This document shows, piece by piece, positions 42,700 through 53,677 of a stretch of DNA of 64,000 nt (positions within the stretch are counted from its first letter, which is position 1; every line of letters begins with the position of its first letter). Location of the stretch: positions 211,164,916 to 211,228,915 of the forward strand of contig BTPG01000005.1 in assembly GCA_036245525.1 (NCBI GenBank), given 5' to 3'. The notes beneath the pieces were generated by a model, which was given only the letters and a program-made list of their open reading frames with translations, did not search any database and had not been told where the DNA came from. The DNA comes from Semisulcospira habei. Taxonomy: Eukaryota > Mollusca > Gastropoda > Semisulcospiridae. A program made the translations under genes and the position numbers.

Positions 42700-44560
42700 C
42701 TTACATATATTCTTTTCTGAAAATGTATAAGACATAAGACATTTATTCACCAAGTAAAACGTTACAATGATTTTTGTGTGACATGGCGACAGTAAAATAC
42801 ATCCTCACTTACTACACATGCATTCATCATGACATACACTCAGTCGTCCTGTATACAGCACTAAGATAGATAAACACAATATTACACACATCAGTCCTAT
42901 GTCACAATCATGGAATCACGTTGTTCCATGGATGGTGATGAACTGAGTACAGCTTCTGGAAAGAAACTGCATCTGAATCGAGAGGTTCTGGCTTTCAAAG
43001 CATAAAACCGCCGGCCAGAGGGCAGAGGCTCGAAGATATGATTGGCTGGGTGTGACAGATCGCGAACGATTTTTCCTGCCTTCCGTTCCATACGTGTTTT
43101 GAAGATGGAGGCGACAGATGGAAAGTCGCAGCCAGCTATTTTGGAGGCAGTCTTAACAATGTGCTCGAGCTGGTTCTTTTCTGTTGCGGTTGTGCTTCCA
43201 TACCAGACAGTGATAGAGAAGCACAAGGTGCTCTCTATCACCGCGCGGTAGAACTGTGCCATGATACCTCTTGACATACCGAGTTTCCGCAGCTGTCTCA
43301 GAAAGTGGAGACGCTGTTGGCACTTTTTCACAATGGCCGTAGTGTTATTGTCCTAACCCAGATCGCTCGAGATGATGGAGCCGAGAAATTTAAACGAGTC
43401 GACTTGCTCTACGGTTTTCCCATTGATGACAAGGGGCAGTGTCGGGACTTTGATTTGACGAAAGTCAATCACCACCTCTTTTGTCTTTGAGACATTCAGT
43501 TCCAGGTCATTTTCCGAGCACCAGTCGACCATTCTCCGAACCTCGTCTCGATACACAGTTTCGTCGGCATCAGACAACAGGCCTTCAAGGGTGGTATCAT
43601 CGGAAAATTTCAAAATTTTCACAGACGGGGTTGCGGAGACACAGTCATTTGTGAACAGGGTAAAGAGAAGCGGAGAGAGAACGCATCCTTGTGGAGCGCC
43701 AGTGTTCAGTGTTACCGCGGTAGAGTGTGAATTGTAGAGTCTTACGATCTGAGGACGGCCCAGAAGAAAGTCAAGGATCCAGTGACATATAGAGGTGACA
43801 GAACATTGAGGTGAACGAGTTTGTCGAAACGCTTGTGAGGGATGATGGTGTTGAAAGCACTGGAATAGTCAATAAACAAGACTCTGGCATAGGTGCGTGG
43901 GGTCTCCAAGTGCTGCAAGATGAAATGCAGGCCCAGTGCGACTGCATCATCTACTGACCTGTTCGCTTGGTAGGCAAACTGGAGTGGGTCAAGCAATTGC
44001 CCCGTGGATACCCTCAGGTAGCGAAGAACAAGCCGCTCCAGGACTTTCATGGCACCAGACGTCAGTGCCACGGGGCGATAGTCGTTCAGCTGGGTGACCT
44101 TTGACTTCTTGGGAACAGGGACGATCACGGACGACTTGAAGCACCGCGGCACCGACATTTGCTGTAGAGAGATATTGAAGATATCGGTGAAGACAGGAGC
44201 GAGCTGGTCAGCACAGAACTTCAAGGCAGCCGTAGACACGTGGTCGGGACCCGAGGCTTTCCTGGGATTCTGTCTCTGGAAGAGACGTTTTACCTCCGCC
44301 TCCCGAACGCTGAAGGGCGGCGTCAGAGTTGGCGCGTCTCCAGGAAGCGGAGGACGGTATCCAAGAGTGGGATTCTTCTGGTCAAACCTGCTGTAAAACA
44401 GGTTCAGCCTGTCCGGGAGCTCCGGGTCCACGTCATCGTGAGTTGTTGCCCCCTGCTTGTAGCCGGTGGCCTGCTGCAAACCCCGCCACACCTCTCGCAT
44501 GTTGTTGGAGGAGAACTGGTCTTCGATTTTCTTCCTGTATTCAGGTATTAATGCGAGGTT
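42700..44560 (-). pseudogene. Rex1-like LINE, 5'-truncated
   Basis: Minus-strand pieces: 44500-43742 ([75 protein letters not shown]); 43622-43353 ([20 protein letters not shown] with the catalytic box as [28 protein letters not shown]); 43331-42897 (CQQRLHFLRQLRKLGMSR, CFSITVWYGS, PLPSGRRFYALKARTSR). The SSAFNTIIP and C-terminal PLPSGRR motifs are typical of Rex1-type elements (from memory). Frameshifts near 43740, 43630 and 43345. The 3' tail is a TCTTATG repeat at 42728-42742 (minus strand). Confidence 0.85.
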
Positions 44561-45010
44561 TTTCTTTAATTTGTTAAGTAAAAAAAAAAATGGTTTTTAA
44601 ATGTTTTAAACAAATTCCATAAACGTGCCGAAAATCATTGTTTTTAACCTAAACATACTAGAGAGGCAGGACAAACAGCTGGTTTATGTAAACACTGCTT
44701 ATGAAAAACCGTTTGGGTATTAATCAGAAGATTGCGATCTTCGTAAAAAAAAATTCAATGGCTTTTAACTGTTATAAAAATAATTCCGAAAACGTGCCTA
44801 AAATCACAATGTGACTTTATTATACCCGAGAGCCAGGACAAACAGCAGGCTTATGTAATACTGAAAGATCCTGCCGGTATTAATGAAAAGAGTGCCTTTT
44901 TTTAATAAAACGATTCACAAATTTAAACCTCTTTAATTGTATTTTAATGGTTCCAAAATATGCAAACGCTTTATACTTGTCAGTCAAAAATGTGAAGAGG
45001 GACGAGAGCT
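44561..45010. other. AT-rich stretch with two diverged blocks
   Basis: AATGGTTTTTAAATGTTTTA... and AATGGCTTTTAACTGTTATA... introduce similar sentences of sequence at 44590 and 44758 (both followed by AATTCC, AACGTGCC, AAAATCA, then CAGGACAAACAGC). This is a degenerate tandem duplication of about 165 bp. Confidence 0.6.
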
Positions 45011-45012
45011 GG

Positions 45013-45957
45013 TTAAGGAAGTAATGTAAAGCCTTCCTTCAGCACAATATCAACTAATGTAACAATTTCCTTTAGCCTGGCTATGTGCACAATATCAACT
45101 AATGTGACGCCTTCCTTCGTCCTGGCTATGAACACAATATCAACTAATGTAACGCCGTCCTTCGTCCTGGCCACGTACACAATATCAACTAATGTAATGC
45201 CATCATTCAGCGTGGCTATGTGCACAATATCAACTAATGTAATGCCCTCTTTCCCCCTGGCTATGTGCACAATATCAACTAAATTAACGCCATCCTTCAG
45301 CCTGGCCCTGTGCACAATATTAATTAATGTAACTTCCTTCCTTCAGCCTGGCTATGTGCACAATATCAACTAATGTAACGTCTTCCTTCAGCCTGGCTAT
45401 GTGCACAATATCAACTAATGTAACGCCTTCCTTCAGCGTGGCTATGTGCACAATATCAACTAATGTGATGCCTTCTTTCCGCCTGGCTATGTGCACAATA
45501 TCAACTAATGTAACGCCTTCCTTCCGCCTGGCTATGTGCACAATATCAACTAATGTAACGCCTTCCTTCAGCGTGGCTATGTGCACAATATCAACTAATG
45601 TGATGCCTTCTTTCCGCCTGGCTATGTGCACAATATCAACTAATGTAACGCCTTCCTTCCGCCTGGATATGTGCACAATATCAACTAATGTGACGCCTTC
45701 CTTCAGCCTGGCTGTGTGGACAATATTAACTAATGTAACGCCTTCCTTCAGGCTGGCAATGTACACAATATCAACTAATGTAACGCCTTGCTTCAGCTTG
45801 GCTATGTGCACAATATCAACTAATCTAACGCCTTTCTTCAGCCTGACTATGTGCAAAATATCAACTAATGTAACGCCTTCCTTCAGCCTGGTTATGTGCA
45901 CTCTATCAACTAATGTAACGCCTTCCTTCAGCCTGGCTATGTGTACAATATCAAGTC
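45013..45957. repeat. 45-bp tandem repeat, about 21 units, open on both strands
   Basis: The unit is GCCTGGCTATGTGCACAATA TCAACTAATGTAACGCCTTC CTTCA. Because 45 is a multiple of three and the unit lacks stops, long frames exist on both strands. The minus strand gives a 15-residue repeat (DIVHIARLKEGVTLV) in two blocks of 193 and 100 codons. The plus strand gives MCTISTNVTPSFSLA. One extra base near 45330 splits both. No start context, signal or flanking exon is evident, so this is called a repeat and not a gene. Confidence 0.95.
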
Positions 45958-45959
45958 AG

Positions 45960-46158
45960 TTAACTTTTTAGCTCCGGGATCCTGCAGCAGGAGATGGGTT
46001 GATCATGATAATTCAAGGGTTGTGCCAGATGAGATTGGCGCCGTCAGGCGCCAGTCTCATCTGGCACTACCCTTGAATTGTCATGATCAATTCATCTCCT
46101 TCAGCTGGTACATCGCCTTCAAAGTTTGGAAATGTGTCCGTGGGGTTAAGAGGGTTAA
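45960..46158. mobile_element. HP1 element
   Basis: TTAACTTTTTAGCTCCGGGA at the left and GGGGTTAAGAGGGTTAA at the right. Near-perfect hairpin around GGCGCCGTCAGGCGCC. In this copy AGATGAGA replaces AGATTAGC and the change is mirrored in the other arm (TCTCATCT). Confidence 0.95.
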
Positions 46159-46605
46159 ACCAAAATTACGTGTTTCATAAAACGGCCATTTGACGAAGCA
46201 ATCCAAGGGCAATACCTTGAAGCATGTTTGATGACATCTCGAAGACATATAGACTTTTTTGTTGTTGTTTATTGACATCAGTGTCTGAGCGAAGTTTTCA
46301 TTGGTCTTGATAGTGATTGGTCTTAAGAGTGAATATTTTTTTTCTTCTCGAAAATGAACTAATTATTATTGAAAAAGTTGATTCAATGTCTTTCTTTTAT
46401 CTAGCCATATACAAAATATCTAAGAATAAGAAACATGACGTGCTCAAATGTAGATTAGCAGCTTAAATTTTCTCGTCAAAGTGTACTTTACTTACAAAAT
46501 CCAAAATCTATATCTCTGGAGAATTTTTGTGATATCCTAAAGTTTTAAGCATATCCGCCCGCAAACGCCGACGTCAGTCACTGTCACTAGCGCGCGGGTG
46601 CGCGC
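46159..46605. other. Unannotated stretch
   Basis: AT-rich. Nothing recognised. Confidence 0.4.
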
Positions 46606-46607
46606 TC

Positions 46608-46608
<1 letters not shown>

Positions 46609-46665
<57 letters not shown>
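46609..46665. repeat. (CA)n microsatellite
   Basis: About 57 bp of CA. Confidence 0.98.
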
Positions 46666-46667
<2 letters not shown>

Positions 46668-46966
46668 AACACAAAACCCTCAGACTGGGTGACCTACCAT
46701 TTTATGTGAAAATGGGTTCCCATATTTCTATTTATTCTAGGGCTCTGGAGTTGATGCCAATGTTTAGAACTCACCTTATAACTAAGCTCTACAACTTAAA
46801 ATAAAATAGACATTTTCTAGAAACAGAGCCACTGGATGGAAAAAAAATGGGTGTTTACCCCAAAAGTGGGTGCCTCTCACACAAAACTGGGATTACAGTG
46901 AAAATACCTCACTAAAGATACCTTTGGTTGATTTTACTATTATGATTGTTTGAGTGGGGTTGTAAG

Positions 46967-47053
46967 GGGGTTGGGGGGGGGGAGAAGTGTGTGTGTGTGG
47001 GGGGCGGGGCGGGGGGGGGGGGGGGAGGGGAGGGTGGGGGGGGGGAGAGGGGG
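46967..47053. repeat. G-rich tract (quadruplex-prone)
   Basis: Many G runs of four to twelve bases, with a GT run in the middle. The Gly-rich open frame is an artefact. Confidence 0.92.
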
Positions 47054-47395
47054 TCATCACTTTTGGTTTATAGAGCTGCTCAATGCACTCTTATGAATGA
47101 AAGAGTTTCATTATCAGTGGAATCAGTAGGTCATTTCAGAGGCGCACACTGAGTTGCACGTCAAACCACTCACAAATACTCATTTGGAGTGCACCAGATG
47201 GATCCAGTTGGCAAAGTCCCACATTCCACACTATAGGACAGCTAAGACTGAAAAGCAATCGCGGCGTTTATGGCGCGGTACAAGGTTTAAAACTAAGAAA
47301 ATGTTGTTTTTAGAAGCGTGTCGGGCAAAAGTTTTTATGAAAACTGTTTTAAAACCTCTTTTAACTCAACTTTTCTTAATGTTAAAAGTGTTTTA

Positions 47396-47771
47396 TTGTA
47401 CATTACTTAACGTCCCGACAGCAACAAGGCTTTCTCAGGACGTGCCTGCACTGCTTGTGAAAAAACAACAACTAAACAGAACATTGAATGTATATCGCCA
47501 GCCGGTCAAATACATTAAATAAACCTAACACATGGGGCCTACATAAAGCTAAGACCATTTAGCAACACACATCCAATATCAAGAGCTACAGGCAGTGCAG
47601 ACAGTAGGGAGAGTTTTAAAAAGTCAAATACAGGTGAATGGACAAAGGGCCGACAGAGACACATGCCCCAGAATAGAGAGAAAAACCCACCCTGTGGGGC
47701 TGACCAGGGTGCCCCTGGGAAATAAAAAGTAGTTAACCCCACCCAAGTCCCCCAGGGCAGACCCGGGTGGG
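47396..47771 (-). mobile_element. SINE-like retroposon S7
   Basis: Reverse-oriented S-family copy with a perfect 15-bp target duplication, GTTAAAAGTGTTTTA, at 47381-47395 and 47772-47786. The TCAA tail is minimal. Confidence 0.95.
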
Positions 47772-47869
47772 GTTAAAAGTGTTTTAATTTACAAGCATGT
47801 CGTAACTGATATGCATCTATTCCAACGTATAGTGCTGGATATTTTTCCCATCCTCGCCTTCTCTCGGGC

Positions 47870-47959
47870 TTCGCTCAACACTCGACTTTCCAGTCCTTCC
47901 CTGAAACACCCCCAACCGGTCTGCCCTCAACACTCGACTTTCCAGTCCTTCCTTCAAAC
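47870..47959. repeat. Short tandem duplication at an S8 end
   Basis: CAACACTCGACTTTCCAGTC CTTCC plus CAAACACCCCCAACCGG-type sequence appears twice (47877 and 47929). The upstream copy also contains the first bases of the SINE (CCGGTCTGCCCT), so the duplication happened after SINE insertion or during it. Confidence 0.7.
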
Positions 47960-48325
47960 ACCCCCAACCGGGTCTGCCCTGGGGGACTTTTTAGTTCCCA
48001 GGGGCACCCTGGTCAGCCCCACAGGGTGGGTTTTTTCTCTATATTCCGGGGGCATGTGTTTCTGTCTACCCTTGGTCCATTCACCTGCATTTTCCTTTTT
48101 TAAACTCTCCCTACTGTCTGCGCTGCCTGTGGCTCTTGATATTCTTGTGTGTTGCTAAATGGTCTTAGCTTTATTTAGGCCCCATGTCGTAGGTTTTATT
48201 TAACGTATTGGACCGGCTGGCGACATACATTCAATATTCTGTTGAGTTTTTGTCATTAGCAGTGCAGGCACGTCCTGAGAAAGTCTTGTTGCTGTCGGGA
48301 CGTTAAGCTATGTACAATCAATCAA
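47960..48325 (+). mobile_element. SINE-like retroposon S8
   Basis: Plus-oriented S-family copy with an internal deletion near its start (GGGGGACTTTTTAGTTCCCA). The target duplication CCTTCCTTCAAAC is at 47947-47959 and 48326-48338. With S7 it forms an inverted pair about 190 bp apart. Confidence 0.93.
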
Positions 48326-48338
48326 CCTTCCTTCAAAC

Positions 48339-49070
48339 GGACAGCATTCACACAAATAATACTTTACTATTACATCAGAAAATGGCCCATCCAAGCCTGC
48401 ACTCTTTTAACTGCACTAAACGACTGACTGGTGCAGACGACGCATGAAACGACGCTGACTCTGTGACGTCATTTCCATTCAATCAATTTGTGCATACAAT
48501 CCAAAAGGAGATGCGGCATTGATAACATCGACAAACCTACAAAATAAAGCAACAGGTTCAACCAAAAGGTCGGGCAGGACAAAAGACAACAGCAGCCTCA
48601 CCCAAAGTCTAAACGTCCTCTCTTACAATGCGCACTCATACAATCACTTCACTTCTTAGCAACCGGCGCACGAATATAATTATAGGCTAAGTCAAACTAA
48701 AACAGAAGATAGTGGCGAAAAACCCTTTAAAATAGAAACAAAGAACGACGTTTCAGATCAAATATTCTTCATCTGACATGGAAACAAACGTAGAAAACGT
48801 ATAGGCTAAGTCCCTGGTGAACGTATACATGAATCTCAAATCACTAGACATGACCTTTCTCCACATCACCCCGGAAGTACATTACAACTCAACACTTTTT
48901 TTTAACAAAACAACCACACCCTCAAATAACAAACCTAATTCTGTAGAAACATAAACAATTTACTCCCTAAAACAACAAAATATCCCCCCTGACCCATATC
49001 AGCTATGAAGTTATTTATAGCTAGCTGAGAAGGGTGATGTAATACATACACGCTCATTTTCAGGGTTCTG
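48339..49070. other. Unannotated stretch
   Basis: A-rich on the plus strand. No assigned repeat or frame. Confidence 0.4.
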
Positions 49071-49331
49071 TGTCACAACACACACACACACATTGCTGGG
49101 AGGGACAAGTTTTCAAACACACTACCGGCGTGTCTGTTAAACACAAAAGTGCATGTGTTAACGCCAAAATGAGAAAAACGGATTTTTTTACTTTTTATGA
49201 ATCTTTACCGCAAGACAATGCAGAAACAACCCTCAGAAAAAATGGGTGTCTGACTTGGAAACCCAGAATTATACACATACCCAGTTTCCATAAGGATGGT
49301 AAAGACAGTCACCCGTTTTAGGTCTTTCGTC

Positions 49332-49347
49332 TACACACACACACACA

Positions 49348-49421
<74 letters not shown>
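49332..49421. repeat. (CA)n microsatellite
   Basis: About 90 bp of CA. A shorter CA run is at 49077-49092. Confidence 0.98.
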
Positions 49422-49428
<7 letters not shown>

Positions 49429-49608
49429 AAGCGATTAGCGCTTAAAATTACAGTTTGTCAATACAGAAGACAAAACGATTCCATGTCTTTGCATCAATGA
49501 CGGTAACAAGAAATTATTTACGTCGCCTGACATCTAAATGACGTCATATTCTTCAAGCACATATTACGAGCCGACTTCGGTCTGTTTACGGGGGAAAAGT
49601 GGTCTACA

Positions 49609-49691
49609 TTAACCCTTTGCGTGTGGTTATCGGTCTCAGTTCCTGTAAGAATCATCGCCACTAAAACCGCTGCCGACACGCAAAGGGTTAA
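49609..49691. mobile_element. HP4 element
   Basis: TTAACCCTTTGCGTGTGGTT on the left and GCTGCCGACACGCAAAGGGT then TAA on the right. The left arm is partly deleted (GTCTCAGTTCCTG). Confidence 0.92.
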
Positions 49692-50069
49692 GGCCAAACT
49701 TGGAAAAGAAAAGCGGTCTATGTACAAACAGACCACTTCTACATCACAGAACAATTACATTTGAATTTACAATTATTCAGATCTGACTTAGACTAATTTT
49801 CCACTAATTAATTTCACGGAGTTCGTGGACAGACTGGGTGTAACTAACACTAGACCAGTCTTCAATTTTCAAACTGAACCCAAACTTACATGAATCTTAC
49901 TTTCCAACGGCTGCCCGTTATGTATAATTAATATTTTACCCGTGCCATTCTGTCACGTGATAAATCTGTGCCTGTAGTATCGCCCGGGCGCTGTAACCCA
50001 TTACATCCTGACGCTGATTTAAAAAGTGACGATTTTCCTATGAAGGCTACATTACAGATTAGAAAACAG

Positions 50070-50202
50070 TTAAACCATTAAAAATGTTTAGTTCAAGTGT
50101 GGTGTCAGAATAGCTTGGCGCCGCAGACGCCAAGTTATTCTGGCACCTCCCTTGAAATATGATAGTCAAATTTATTTCCAACAATAGTGTATCAGGATGA
50201 AA
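50070..50202. mobile_element. HP1 element (GAATAG subtype), degenerate
   Basis: TTAA at 50070, hairpin 50090-50157 with AGTTCAAGTGTGGTGTCAGA and GGCACCTCCCTTGAA. The right end is eroded. Confidence 0.85.
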
Positions 50203-50627
50203 ATCGAAATTTTTCGAGATAGATCAATCTTCATGTACGGCACGCCATTCAGTTTCAGGAACAGTTGAAGTGTGTTCCGCACGCACCACTCCGATGCTGA
50301 AGGGCACAACTCCAGTTTTTATATAGTGATAAATTCCTCATGAGAATATTTGCTTTTTTTGTTATTCAGAAAATCTCAACAGAGAAAGAGGCACTGTTAA
50401 AAACGGCCAATTATAACACAATTTATTACATTTTCGTGGAAAAACAAAGAATGTTTTGTGATTGACCTTTTTAAATGTGTTTCTTTTCCCAAAAAAATGT
50501 AATAAATTATGTTGCTTTTTAAGCCTTTTACTTTCAAGCTTGAGATTTCCTTTGCTTTGGTAGTGGATATTGTTTGGTCTAGATATCTAGATAACTTCTT
50601 AAAAAAAACTATCATCGGCTGATGCAA
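50203..50627. other. AT-rich unannotated stretch
   Basis: Nothing recognised. Confidence 0.4.
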
Positions 50628-50717
50628 TTGAACCCTTTGGATGTCGAACGCTGTTTAGTTTTTATTGTCCTGCGGGAATCGTCACTGCAGAAAGCGCTAC
50701 CGACATCCAAAAGGTTA
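50628..50717. mobile_element. HP4 element, degenerate
   Basis: TTGAACCCTTTGGATGTCGA on the left and CTACCGACATCCAAAAGGTT then AA on the right. GGATGTCG replaces GCGTGTCG, and the change is mirrored (CGACATCC). Confidence 0.88.
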
Positions 50718-51017
50718 AACTGACGACTTTTTATTTGCGATTTCTTGGTTGACACTGTCGGATGAGCTTGGGAATACTGGAGGCAATATTCCAGCACTAC
50801 CCATGAATAATCAGGCACTATACACTAACATATCATGCAATATAACATAATATAACATATCATGATCGATCCGTCCACCGGAGTTCAAAGTTAAAAGTCC
50901 ACATAAAATATAAGTGGTTTAACCCTAGTTGGCACTATCAGTGTTGGCAGACCGTGTTTTTCAAATTATCGTAACATTACCTTCAGCCACCAAAGTGCAC
51001 GGACGAACAGTGGTGTC

Positions 51018-51107
51018 AGCAAGAGGCATAGATCCTCATGAGCCCCGGCAACTGCGGTAAGTTAGTGCAACTGCGAGTGCTTATGCGGATCTATACCTCT
51101 TGCAGTA
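51018..51107. mobile_element. HP3 element with duplicated loop
   Basis: GCAAGAGGCATAGATCCTCA on the left and CGGATCTATACCTCTTGC on the right. The loop is CAACTGCGGTAAGTTAGTGC followed by a second AACTGCG, again a two-unit version of the 12514 array. Confidence 0.93.
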
Positions 51108-51254
51108 GGCTGGTGTTCATTGTTTCTCCGCAGTGAAGGGGTTTATCAAGCTATAGCCCTTGATAAATCACGTGATGATAAATGGACACTGAGCTCTCAT
51201 AGCGAGCGGATGCAGCGCGCAGTTTCAGTTCCTGAGATAGGACGAGGCTCTCAC

Positions 51255-51450
51255 ACACTTCCTTGCCGAGAATAAGTCAACACGATCCCACTGCAAGAGG
51301 CATAGATCCGCATGTGTCCCCGCATTAGTGGGACACATGCGAATTTATGCCAGTTGCTGACAACATTTGTGCATCCATGTTCCGTGGACGGTGGGGATCT
51401 GACACTGAATCAGATTTCAGAAACACAATTCACGTCCAATGGCAGGCGAC
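51255..51450. mobile_element. HP3 element
   Basis: Hairpin 51293-51356 (GCAAGAGGCATAGATCCGCA and complement, GTGTCCCCGCATTAGTGGGACAC apex). The left flank CCGAGAATAAGTCAACACGA and right flank ATTTGTGCATCCATGTTCCG are the HP3 outer sequence. Confidence 0.9.
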
Positions 51451-51616
51451 TTGGAGCCAGTCAAATGCCCCCATGCATCTCATTTACATAGATTCGTATT
51501 CCTACATCAGATTCAGATCCAAGACCGTAGGCTGCGCGCCTTTATAGTAAGGACTTAAGTAACCTTTTCGCCGGATCTCCCCAGATCAATGCGTAACGCG
51601 TCCTCGAAGCAGTCGT

Positions 51617-52534
51617 AGTGTTAATACCGAGTAAGTACCACAGACAGTGTAGTGTTAATACCGAGTACGTACCACAGACAGTGGAGTGTTAATACCGAGT
51701 ACGTACCACAGACAGTGGAGTGTTAATACCGAGTACGTACCACAGACGGTGTAGTGTTAATACCGAGTATGTACCACAGACAGTGGAGTGTTAATACCGA
51801 GTACGTACCACAGACAGTGGAGTGTTAATACCGAGTACGTACCACAGACAGTGGAGTGTTAATACCGAGTACGTACCACAGACAGTGGAGTGTTAATACC
51901 GAGTACGTACCACAGACAGTGTAGTGTTAATACCGAGTATGTACCACAGACAGTGGAGTGCTAATACCGAGTACGTACCACAGACAGTGGAGTGTTAATA
52001 CCGAGTACGTACCACAGAGAGTGTAGTGTTAATACCGAGTACGTACCACAGACAGTGGAGTGTTAATACCGAGTACGTACCACAGACAGTGGAGTGTTAA
52101 TACCGAGTACGTACCACAGACAGTGGAGTGTTAATACCGAGTACGTACCACAGACAGTGTAGTGTTAATACCGAGTATGTACCACAGACAGTGGAGTGTT
52201 AATACCGAGTACGTACCACAGACAGTGGAGTGTTATTACCGAGTACGTACCACAGACAGTGGAGTGTTAATACCGAGTACGTACCACAGTGGAGTGTCAA
52301 TACCGAGTACGTACCACAGACAGTGGAGTGTTAATACCGAGTACATACCACAGACAGTGGAGTGTTAATACCGAGTACGTACCACAGACAGTGTAGTGTT
52401 AATACCGAGTACGTACCACAGACAGTGGAGTGTCAATACCGAGTACGTACCACAGACAGTGGAGTGTCAATACCGAGTACGTACCACAGACAGTGGAGTG
52501 TTAATACCGAGTACGTACCACAGACACTGGATGC
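51617..52534. repeat. 34-bp minisatellite, 27 units
   Basis: The unit is GTGTTAATACCGAGTACGTA CCACAGACAGTGGA. There are 27 occurrences of the TACCGAGTA core. One unit (near 52281) lacks about 8 bp. A variant unit with TAG and TATG recurs at units 5, 10 and 17. There are no unique spacers, so it is not CRISPR-like. Open frames across it are artefacts. Confidence 0.98.
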
Positions 52535-52859
52535 CAATGAGGCAACTCCTTGCGAGCACGAGGCGTATGTTCGCATGAGATTCCGCGGCTGTAGGGACAC
52601 GCGCGTTGGCAAAAGTCTGTTGCGAACACAGAATAGAATCAAACAAACATCCGATAGGAAACACTAAATAAAACAAAATTAACTTATAGCTAGAGAGGAA
52701 AATAAAACAGGAAATCCTGAAGAGGGAGATAAGTACAGCATGATGGGTACAGTGGTGTTCTCAAACAAGTACTTTAAAGCAACACATTTTTATGGTTGTT
52801 TGTATTGTTCACCCCAAGTTACGAAATATAAATAGACGGAATCCTTGCATGCTGAGAAC

Positions 52860-52925
52860 AGGTTAATACGATCCAAGTGCGAGTGGCTCATGAGTTCCTG
52901 GGCTCGTGAGAATCCAACACTCTTG
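52860..52925. mobile_element. HP3 remnant
   Basis: TACGATCCAAGTGCGAGTGG, CTCATGAG and CTCGTGAGAATCC then CACTCTTGCCGACACCATTT match HP3 inner and right-flank motifs. The hairpin is largely lost. Confidence 0.6.
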
Positions 52926-52980
52926 CCGACACCATTTTGAAGCCACCTACCTGAGACGTTTGAGGATCACTGGCGTAGAA

Positions 52981-53062
52981 TTAACTCATTTGATACGAGC
53001 CGCGTCCGGATACGCTGATTTAAAGCCGCATATCCGGATGTGATACGTCTCGAAAGAGTTAA
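52981..53062. mobile_element. HP2 hairpin element
   Basis: TTAACTCATTTGATACGAGC on the left and ACGTCTCGAAAGAGTTAA on the right, core GTCCGGATACGCTG / GCATATCCGGAT. Confidence 0.92.
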
Positions 53063-53108
53063 CGGAGATAGCTGAAGTACAGCTTGCGTCCACTGAAAGT
53101 TTTGGACA

Positions 53109-53167
53109 CAAGGGTAGTGCCTGATTTGCATGGAATATGTATCGGAAACAAGCTACTCAGGCACTAC
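53109..53167. mobile_element. HP1-like hairpin, degenerate
   Basis: AAGGGTAGTGCCTGATTTGC on the left and AGCTACTCAGGCACTACC on the right. Confidence 0.5.
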
Positions 53168-53262
53168 CATACTGCAATCAAGACTGATAAATCTTTCGGC
53201 TCGTGCACTAGTGCCATATTACACTGAAAGCGAAATGTTGCTCTGCAAAAGACAAAAGAGAG

Positions 53263-53333
53263 CAAGTCAGTTTTCGTGAATAGCGGGATTTGCATTGTAA
53301 TGATAGGAAAGTCTCACTTTTCACAATAAGGAC
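53263..53333. repeat. Palindrome with GCAAGTC arms
   Basis: GCAAGTCAGTTTTCGTGAAT on the left pairs with TTTTCACAATAAGGACTTGC on the right. Related to sequences at 21093-21155 and 21717-21773. Confidence 0.65.
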
Positions 53334-53677
53334 TTGCTGTCTTCTGCCTTTCAGAATGGGTGCAGAATGGGCGCCTTTTAGTTTTGTTCGACTTGCCTTT
53401 ATTTAGGAACAGCATGCGAGACTGTTCTCTAGGAAAGCTCACACGATATCGACAAGTCTAGTCAAAGTCAATGTCAATTTCATTTATTGTGCAAAAATCG
53501 ATAATTATCGCACAACCTCAAGTCGTTTAAAAATAAATGAAAAAATAATATTCTGCAATATCAATGGTTAGTTAAAACATGTAAAATAATTAATAACACA
53601 CAAGGCAAATTTCACACATATCACATAAACCATAACGCGTAAGTCTCTCTCTTGGCTTGACTTCGCGAACGAAGATT

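Noticed and set aside
45320..45901. Gene for a 15-residue repeat protein
   Set aside because: Open on both strands purely because the 45-bp period is divisible by three, with no start context or flanking exons.
51617..52534. Regular 34-bp repeats resembling a CRISPR array
   Set aside because: Units abut with no unique spacers, and the surroundings are plainly eukaryotic.
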